NCBI GenBank assembly: GCA_036388295.1
Contig: DASVSC010000308.1
Span: 1-12,555 of the forward strand
DNA from: RYN-431 sp036388295
Lineage (GTDB): Bacteria > Planctomycetota > Phycisphaerae > Tepidisphaerales > Tepidisphaeraceae
DNA: 12,555 bases
Reading direction: 5' to 3'
Position 1 is the stretch's first letter. Every line of letters begins with the position of its first letter. The translations under genes and the position numbers were made by a program. Positions 6,343 through 11,464 of this stretch are shown piece after piece. The notes beneath the pieces are model-generated. The model searched no databases and had not been told where the DNA came from. It saw only the letters and a list, made by a program, of their open reading frames with translations.

Positions 6343-7962
6343 ATGGCTGAACACGTGTTTTCGGTGACCTTGACGACGGTATACTTTGCCATTTTGTCGT
6401 TAGTGGCGTTGTACGGCTTCCACCGGTACGTGCTCGTTTATCTGTACATCAAGCACCGCCACAACACGCACCAGCCGATGCACAAGTACGCCGAGGCCGA
6501 CCTGCCGCTGATCACGGTGCAGTTGCCGATGTTTAACGAGGACATGGTGGCCGAGCGGTGCATCGACGCGACGTGCCAGATCGATTACCCCCAGGACAAG
6601 CTGCAGATTCAGGTGCTGGACGACAGCACCGATGCCGACGCCGCCGAGATCGCCCGGCTGTCGTGCCTGGCCTGGGCCGCCAAGGGCGTGAACGTGCAGT
6701 ATTTGCACCGCAGCAACCGCGACGGCTTCAAGGCCGGCGCGCTGCAGGAAGGGCTCAAGTCGGCCGCGGGCGACTTCATCGCCATCTTCGACGCCGACTT
6801 CGTCCCGCCGAAAGACATTCTGCGCAACGTCGTCGACCACTTCAGTGACGACAAAATCGGCATGGTTCAGGTCCGCTGGGACCATCTGAACCGCGACGCC
6901 AGCCTGCTGACCAAGAGCCAGGCCATCTTCCTCGACGGCCACTTCGTGATCGAACACACCGCCCGCAACCGCAGCGGCCGGTTCATGCACTTCAACGGCA
7001 CGGCCGGCGTCTGGCGTCGCACCACCATCGCCGAAGCCGGTGGCTGGCAGCACGACACGCTGACGGAAGATTTAGACTTGTCGTACCGCGCGCAGCTTAA
7101 GGGCTGGCAGTTCGTGTACCTGCCGCAATACGTCGCCGCCGCGGAACTGCCGCCGGAGATGGTCAGCTTCAAGCAGCAGGCGCACCGCTGGACCAAGGGC
7201 AGCATGCAGACGGCCATCAAGCTGCTGCCGCGCATCATGAAGTCGAAGCTGCCGTGGTCAATCAAGAGCGAAGCGTTCTTCCATCTAACGTGCACGGTGG
7301 TCTACCCGCTGATGGTGCTGATGACGCTGCTGATGTACCCGACGTTCATCATCAACACGCAGCTGAAGATCAATGCCACGCCGATGGTCGAGCCGCTGAT
7401 GAAGCTGCAGAAGGTCGCGCCCGAGCAATGGCACGGCCCGGGCCTGAACAACTGGATCTTCGGCTTCAGCCTGTTCGTCCTCGCCACCTGCTCGGCCAGC
7501 ACGTTTTTCATCTACGCCCAGAAGGAACTGTTCGGCCGCATCGCCGGATGGAAGACGCTGCTGCACCTGCCATTCATCATGGCCTTGGGCGTGGGCATCT
7601 GCATCAACAACACCAAGGCCGTGATCGAGGCGATCATCAGCATGATCCGCCGCCAGCCGGCGGAGTTCGTGCGTACGCCCAAGTACGGTACGACGGGCAA
7701 GCAGCGCAACCGCGTGCTGCGTGAGACGCCGAAGTTCGACTTCAGCAAGCTGGCGCTGCCGATCGTGGAAGTGGCGTTCGGTTTGTACATGACCTGCTTT
7801 ATCGTCATCAGCCTGCGCTACGGCAGCGCCCTGACGAGCATCCCGTTCCTGGTGATCTTCGCCGGCGGGTACTTCTACGTCGGGTTCAGCACGCTGCTGG
7901 TGCTGTACCAACGCCACCACGAAGCGATGAACTCGGTGGCCGCGAAGCCGGTTGTGGTGTAG
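6343..7962 (+). CDS. Family 2 processive glycosyltransferase (cellulose-synthase/CslA-like)
   Basis: This 539-residue membrane enzyme adds sugars from a nucleotide sugar to a growing beta-linked polysaccharide. One membrane segment lies at about 8-34, followed by a cytoplasmic GT-A domain. That domain has LPMFNE (61-66), VLDDSTD (91-97), DAD (150-152), TEDLDLSYR (241-249, catalytic-base type) and QAHRW (279-283), the QxxRW motif of processive synthases. Further membrane segments fall near 310-336, 370-392, 406-424, 470-490 and 497-523. The order of motifs and the size fit cellulose synthase-like CslA/glucomannan-synthase relatives; the sugar and linkage cannot be told. There is no PilZ domain and no bcsB-, bcsC- or bcsZ-like partner next to it. 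It has its own promoter and 5' hairpin. A nucleotidyltransferase that could make its donor is convergent downstream. Confidence 0.92.
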   Translation: MAEHVFSVTLTTVYFAILSLVALYGFHRYVLVYLYIKHRHNTHQPMHKYAEADLPLITVQLPMFNEDMVAERCIDATCQIDYPQDKLQIQVLDDSTDADAAEIARLSCLAWAAKGVNVQYLHRSNRDGFKAGALQEGLKSAAGDFIAIFDADFVPPKDILRNVVDHFSDDKIGMVQVRWDHLNRDASLLTKSQAIFLDGHFVIEHTARNRSGRFMHFNGTAGVWRRTTIAEAGGWQHDTLTEDLDLSYRAQLKGWQFVYLPQYVAAAELPPEMVSFKQQAHRWTKGSMQTAIKLLPRIMKSKLPWSIKSEAFFHLTCTVVYPLMVLMTLLMYPTFIINTQLKINATPMVEPLMKLQKVAPEQWHGPGLNNWIFGFSLFVLATCSASTFFIYAQKELFGRIAGWKTLLHLPFIMALGVGICINNTKAVIEAIISMIRRQPAEFVRTPKYGTTGKQRNRVLRETPKFDFSKLALPIVEVAFGLYMTCFIVISLRYGSALTSIPFLVIFAGGYFYVGFSTLLVLYQRHHEAMNSVAAKPVVV

Positions 7963-7999
7963 GCGCCGGCCGTTCGCAGGCGATGGGCCTGCATTTGCT

Positions 8000-8104
8000 C
8001 CCCCTCCCCTTGCGGGAGGGGGTGGGGGGAGGGGTTCTTCGGTTGTCGATGTGCTATTCGCACGTCAGGACCCCTCCCCTAACCCCTCCCGCAAGGGGAG
8101 GGGG
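8000..8104. repeat. 105-bp inverted repeat element with G-quadruplex-forming arms
   Basis: Two nearly identical C/G-rich arms of about 36 bp (about 8000-8036 and 8069-8104) are in inverted orientation around a 32-bp centre. That centre holds its own hairpin, GATGTGC (8048-8054) with GCACGTC (8060-8066), including one T-G pair. Each arm contains CCCTCCCCTTGCGGGAGGG-type sequence followed by further G-runs. Four G-runs with single-base loops lie on the plus strand at 8014-8034, and a second set lies on the minus strand within 8071-8093. The element fills the gap between two convergent genes. It resembles the dispersed CCCCTCCC/CTTGCGGGAGGGG palindromes seen in many environmental bacterial genomes. 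No coding capacity and no transposase are present. Confidence 0.85.
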
Positions 8105-8143
8105 ACCAGAAAGCCCGTTAGGTCGGACTCGCAAATGCACTGA

Positions 8144-8959
8144 CTACAGCCGAACGTCCACGCCTGTCAGCTTCTCATTGACCGCCGCGATGTCGCCGCG
8201 GCTGGACAGGTCCAGCACCGGCGAGGCGAAGGCGTGCACCTTGAATGACTGGCCGAACGCGTCGATGCAGTGCTGCACGGCGTCGGTGATTTCGTACTCG
8301 CCGCGCGGGCTCGGCTTGATCGCCCGGCAGGCGTCGAAGATGCGTGAATCGAACAGCCAGCAGTTCATGCTGACGTTGGCCGAATCGCCGAGGCGGGCCA
8401 GGGTGGCGTCGTCGGGCTTTTCGATGATGTGCTTCATGGTGCCGTCGGCGTTCGTTTCGACGACGCTGAACTTCCCGATGCGGTCGGCGGGGATGTTGCT
8501 GCCGGTCAGCATCGCCTGCTTGCCGAACACCGCCACGGCCGGGGCCGGGCTTTTGGCCAGGGCGGCCAGGCATTCGGGTGGGTAGAAGTTGTCGGAGTTG
8601 ATCATCAGGAACGAATCGCCCGCGGCGAACGCTTCGGCCGGCCGGACGGCGTCGCCCGTGCCCAGCGGCTTGTCCTGCACGGCGAAGCTGACGCGAATGC
8701 GGCTCAGCTTCAGCGTCCGCTCGTAATACTCGCGCACCTGATCGTGCTCGGGGCCGATGACCAGGCAGGCGTCGGTGTAACCGCTGTCGGCGAGCGTGCT
8801 GAGGACGAAATCAAGGAACGGCCGGCCGAGCGTGGGGATCATCGCCTTGACGCCGCTGGCGGCGATCTTCGCGGTCTGTTCGTCGAGCGCCGCCGATTCG
8901 TCGGCCTTGCGCATTCGGGTGCCGAGGCCGCGGGCCAGAATCACTGCTTTGGTCGTCAT
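8144..8959 (-). CDS. Sugar-1-phosphate nucleotidyltransferase (NTP_transferase family)
   Basis: This is a 271-residue enzyme that joins an NTP and a sugar-1-phosphate to give a nucleotide sugar. The NTP loop is LARGLGTRMRK (8-18, usual consensus LAxGxGtRl). Lys38 begins the KAMIP motif. QDKPLGTGDAV (95-105) is the base-recognition motif, NSDNF (121-125) provides the metal-site Asp, IIEKPDD (178-184) carries the sugar-phosphate motif, and RGEYEITDAV (219-228) matches RmlA/GalU-type enzymes. An insert at 17-36 (KADESAALDEQTAKIAASGV) separates the NTP loop from KAMIP and is longer than in RmlA. No left-handed beta-helix domain is present. Nucleotide and sugar specificity cannot be assigned. The frame extends upstream to 9166, but I use ATG 8957-8959, which fits the family N-terminus and has AAAGGA 10 bp upstream. 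It could feed the neighbouring glycosyltransferase. Confidence 0.9.
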   Translation of the reverse strand: MTTKAVILARGLGTRMRKADESAALDEQTAKIAASGVKAMIPTLGRPFLDFVLSTLADSGYTDACLVIGPEHDQVREYYERTLKLSRIRVSFAVQDKPLGTGDAVRPAEAFAAGDSFLMINSDNFYPPECLAALAKSPAPAVAVFGKQAMLTGSNIPADRIGKFSVVETNADGTMKHIIEKPDDATLARLGDSANVSMNCWLFDSRIFDACRAIKPSPRGEYEITDAVQHCIDAFGQSFKVHAFASPVLDLSSRGDIAAVNEKLTGVDVRL

Positions 8960-9028
8960 CTCGTGGGCTTCCTTTCGCGTGCGGGGGCATCTTAGGGCAG
9001 ATCCGCCCGGTGTGCAGCGGCCGCGGGG

Positions 9029-9037
9029 TGCTACCAT
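9029..9037 (+). promoter_or_regulatory. Extended -10 promoter element of the alditol oxidase gene
   Basis: TGCTACCAT has the extended TGn motif and a -10 hexamer (TACCAT, 9032-9037) with 4 of 6 matches. No -35 box is visible, as is common for extended -10 promoters. Six bases separate it from ATG 9044, so transcription would start at or beside the start codon. Confidence 0.38.
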
Positions 9038-9043
9038 CGGGAG

Positions 9044-10315
9044 ATGTTCAACTGGGCTGGCAATTACGCGTTTCAGGCAGCCGACGTTCACGAACCGGAA
9101 ACGCTCGACAGTGTCAGGCGGCGCGTGGCGGCGGCCGCGAAGGTGCGCGTGATCGGGAACCGCCATTCATTCACCGATCTGCCCGATTCGCCCGGCGGCA
9201 CGCTGTTGTCGCTGAGCGCCATGAACCGCGTCGTCTCGATCGACCCCGACACGCGCCGGCCGACCGTCACCGTCGAAGGCGGCATTTCTTACGGCCAGCT
9301 CGCGCCCGTGCTGCAAGCGGCGGGGTACGCGCTGCACAACCTCGCGTCGCTGCCGCACATCACCGTGGCCGGCGCGACGGCCACGGCCACGCACGGCTCG
9401 GGCGAGGGCAACGGCAGCTTGTCGACAAGTGTGAGCGCATTGGAACTGGTCACCGCCGACGGCGACGTGCGGACGCTGCGCCGTGGCGAGGCCGACTTCG
9501 ACGGCGCGGTCGTCGGCCTCGGCGCGCTCGGCGTGGTGACGAAGCTGACGCTGGACCTGGTGCCGGCCTTCGATGTCGCGCAGTTCATCTACCGACGCGT
9601 GCCCGTCGCCAACTTCATCGCCAACTACGACGCGATCCTGGCCAGCGCGTACAGCGCCAGTGTGTTCACCAACTGGCAGAGCGAAGCGTTCGAACAGGTC
9701 TGGATGAAGTGCCTGGCCGACCGGCCTCATTTCGACCTGACGACGATCGGAGGCACGCCGGCCGAGGCGGCCGTGCACCCGATCGAGAACGTCCCCGGCA
9801 TGCCGCCGTTCGTGGGGAATGATCCGGAAAAGTCGACGGTGCAGTGCGGCGTGCCCGGCCCGTGGCACGCGCGGCTGCCGCACTTCAAGTTCGAGCACAC
9901 GCCCAGCAGCGGCGAAGAACTGCAAAGCGAGTTTTTCGTCCCACGTGAACACGCCGCCGCCGCCTTCGCGGCCATCGCCGACCTGCGCGACGAAATCCGG
10001 CCGCTGATCCAGGTGTCGGAACTGCGCGTGGTCGCGCCGGACGAATTGTGGCTCAGCCCGTACTACCGCCGGCCGACCGTAGGGATCCATTTCACCTGGC
10101 GGCGCGACCCGGCGGGCGTGGCGGCGCTCGTCCGGCAGATCGAGGAAAAGCTAGCCCCGTTCGACATGCGGCCGCACTGGGCGAAAGTGTTCACGCCACA
10201 GCCCGAACGAATGAGCGGCCTGTACCCGAAGTGGAACGCTTTCCGCGACCTCGTCCGGCGCTACGACCCGAACGGCAAGTTCCGCAACCCGTTCATGGAC
10301 CGGCACGGGCTTTAG
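9044..10315 (+). CDS. aldO: Alditol oxidase, FAD-dependent (AldO/xylitol oxidase-like)
   Basis: This 423-residue vanillyl-alcohol-oxidase-superfamily flavoenzyme is predicted to oxidise polyols such as xylitol or sorbitol to aldoses, with O2 reduced to H2O2. It aligns over its length with Streptomyces coelicolor AldO as I recall it. NWAGN is near the start. His41 in GNRHSF corresponds to the His that binds FAD covalently. ASLPHITVAG (101-110) includes Ser102. THGSGEGNGS (116-125) is the FAD pyrophosphate loop. SELRVV (325-330) carries Glu326 and Arg328, IHFTW has His349 and Thr351, and HWAKVFT has Lys381, the substrate-site residues of AldO. There is no signal peptide, so it is cytoplasmic. 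GGGAG abuts the ATG and is too close to act as a ribosome-binding site. L-gulonolactone oxidase-like activity is the main alternative. It is divergent from the nucleotidyltransferase gene. Confidence 0.9.
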   Translation: MFNWAGNYAFQAADVHEPETLDSVRRRVAAAAKVRVIGNRHSFTDLPDSPGGTLLSLSAMNRVVSIDPDTRRPTVTVEGGISYGQLAPVLQAAGYALHNLASLPHITVAGATATATHGSGEGNGSLSTSVSALELVTADGDVRTLRRGEADFDGAVVGLGALGVVTKLTLDLVPAFDVAQFIYRRVPVANFIANYDAILASAYSASVFTNWQSEAFEQVWMKCLADRPHFDLTTIGGTPAEAAVHPIENVPGMPPFVGNDPEKSTVQCGVPGPWHARLPHFKFEHTPSSGEELQSEFFVPREHAAAAFAAIADLRDEIRPLIQVSELRVVAPDELWLSPYYRRPTVGIHFTWRRDPAGVAALVRQIEEKLAPFDMRPHWAKVFTPQPERMSGLYPKWNAFRDLVRRYDPNGKFRNPFMDRHGL

Positions 10316-10344
10316 CGCCACGCGGCGGTCGGCGTACCGTCTTC

Positions 10345-10415
10345 GTAGGGGCGACCTATAGGTCGCCCGCGGGCGTCGATCAGCGGCCGGCGGGCGACAT
10401 GTATGTCGCCCCTAC
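10345..10415. repeat. 71-bp REP-like pair of palindromes
   Basis: Two hairpin units face each other. The first (10349-10368) is the perfect palindrome GGGCGACCTATAGGTCGCCC. The second (10392-10411) is GGGCGACATGTATGTCGCCC, with a 9-bp stem. The outer ends GTAGGGGCGAC (10345-10355) and GTCGCCCCTAC (10405-10415) are exact inverted copies, and the inner arms GTCGCCCGC / GCGGGCGAC also pair. The unit can therefore fold as two hairpins or as one long stem. It lies between two convergent genes and resembles the GTAGGGGCGAC-type dispersed intergenic repeats of environmental bacteria. The centres differ (CTATAG versus ATGTAT), as in paired REP units. Confidence 0.88.
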
Positions 10416-10444
10416 ACCACAAGCCGCGTCGGTCAAGACGACGT

Positions 10445-11344
10445 TTACGCCCGGGCCCGGCGGCGGGACAGAGCCAGACCGGTTAGCATCAGCGCGCTCA
10501 AGGCCGCGGGCTCGGGAACGGGGCCGGCGGCGTTGAAGACGGTTTCGCCGGTGGCCTGGTCCATCATGGTCCATTCGGTCAGCAGATTTTCGTTGGCGTC
10601 GAACAGTTCGATGTCGATCAATTCGTACGTGCTGCCGTAGTTGGCCGTGAGCGTGAGATTACTGCCGGCGGGGGCGACGCCGCGGTCGAGTTCGGCATAG
10701 GCGGCGGACCAGAAGAAAAGGTCGATCGGCGTGTTCAGGGGCGTCGCCAGGTTATAGGTGAACTCGCCGGGGCCGTAGACGCTCAGGGCCTGGCTTTCCG
10801 GCTCGAACAGGTAATTCCAGTCCTTGTCCTCGTGCTGGCCGGCCAGGAAATCGAGGCGGCTGGTGGCGACGCCGAACGGGGCGGACTCGCTGCCGGTGAC
10901 ACGCCAGCGGAACACGCTGCGGGCGGCGGCGGCGGCGGGGGTGAAGAACTGCACCGTCGTTCGCGTCCCCTGGCCCGCGACGACGTAGTAACCGTCGTCG
11001 GCCGAGGCGTTGGTGACGGTCATCGTCGCGCTGTTTTTGGAGGAGAAGAAGCCGTTGTAGATTGCCGACGCGTTGGCCGTCATGGTCGCGCCGTTCTGCT
11101 CGATCGTGCCGCTGACGAGCGCCTGCGGCTTGGGGCCGGTGTTGCTGAAGTAGTCGAGGCCGTTGGGAATGGCGAAGGCATTGTCTGCCCCGCCTTCGAA
11201 CGTCGCGCCTTGCAGGGCAATGGCGCGATAGAAGGGCCGCTCGGCGAAGCTGCCGCTATGTTCGGTGACGAATTCGCCGCGGGCGGGTGTGAGAAAAATG
11301 GACGCAGTCAGGCACGCGCTGCCGGTGATGAGACGAAATGACAT
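10445..11344 (-). CDS. Secreted PEP-CTERM sorting domain protein of unknown function
   Basis: This 299-residue exported protein has a Sec signal peptide (about 1-23: MSFR, a hydrophobic core, then PARGE). The PEP-CTERM tail is VPEP (276-279), a short hydrophobic span (280-293) and RRR (294-296). In PEP-CTERM bacteria an exosortase cleaves near the PEP motif and the protein is processed to the envelope or exopolysaccharide; no exosortase is in this window. The mature part is rich in Thr, Ala, Asn, Gly and aromatic residues, consistent with beta-sandwich folds, but I recognise no catalytic domain. A conserved-looking stretch before the tail (about 239-269, ELIDIELFDANENLLTEW then QATGETVFN) is typical of planctomycete PEP-CTERM proteins. 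ATG 11344 is chosen over an upstream TTG because AAAGGGGA lies 6 bp away. It follows a diguanylate cyclase gene on the same strand after 120 bp. Confidence 0.87.
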   Translation of the reverse strand: MSFRLITGSACLTASIFLTPARGEFVTEHSGSFAERPFYRAIALQGATFEGGADNAFAIPNGLDYFSNTGPKPQALVSGTIEQNGATMTANASAIYNGFFSSKNSATMTVTNASADDGYYVVAGQGTRTTVQFFTPAAAAARSVFRWRVTGSESAPFGVATSRLDFLAGQHEDKDWNYLFEPESQALSVYGPGEFTYNLATPLNTPIDLFFWSAAYAELDRGVAPAGSNLTLTANYGSTYELIDIELFDANENLLTEWTMMDQATGETVFNAAGPVPEPAALSALMLTGLALSRRRARA

Positions 11345-11350
11345 GTGCAA

Positions 11351-11358
11351 TCCCCTTT
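11351..11358 (-). promoter_or_regulatory. Shine-Dalgarno site of the PEP-CTERM gene
   Basis: AAAGGGGA on the minus strand lies 6 bp before ATG 11344-11342. It decides against the in-frame TTG at 11350, which overlaps the spacer. Confidence 0.65.
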
Positions 11359-11416
11359 GACGTGGCAGGTCGACGGGACACCAATCCCGACGCGCTGCGC
11401 CGGCACGCTACAGGGG

Positions 11417-11432
11417 TGTGCGGATTCGCACA
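11417..11432. promoter_or_regulatory. Palindromic operator-like site (Crp/Fnr-like) upstream of the PEP-CTERM gene
   Basis: TGTGCGGATTCGCACA has perfect 6-bp arms around GATT and the TGTG-N8-CACA spacing of Crp/Fnr family sites (consensus TGTGA-N6-TCACA). It sits 73-88 bp before the PEP-CTERM start and 33 bp after the cyclase stop, next to an A/T-rich run (11433-11450). A terminator role is unlikely because on the minus strand the T-run precedes the hairpin. No regulator is in the window, so the role is inferred. Confidence 0.35.
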
Positions 11433-11464
11433 ATAGAAAAAATTGAGAATATGGGAAAGAGGGG

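Noticed and set aside
8000..8104. CRISPR or complete mobile element
   Set aside because: There are only two arms in inverted orientation, no regular spacers and no transposase or target-site duplication.
8960..9166. Upstream start of the nucleotidyltransferase at 9166
   Set aside because: The extension overlaps the divergent alditol oxidase gene and is not family-like; the NTP loop sits correctly behind ATG 8959.
9167..10090. 307-codon minus-strand open frame inside the alditol oxidase gene
   Set aside because: It is antisense to a full-length AldO homologue and has no family motif or ribosome-binding site.
11417..11432. Palindrome as the terminator of the diguanylate cyclase gene
   Set aside because: On the minus strand the T-run comes before the hairpin rather than after it, and the stem is only 6 bp.
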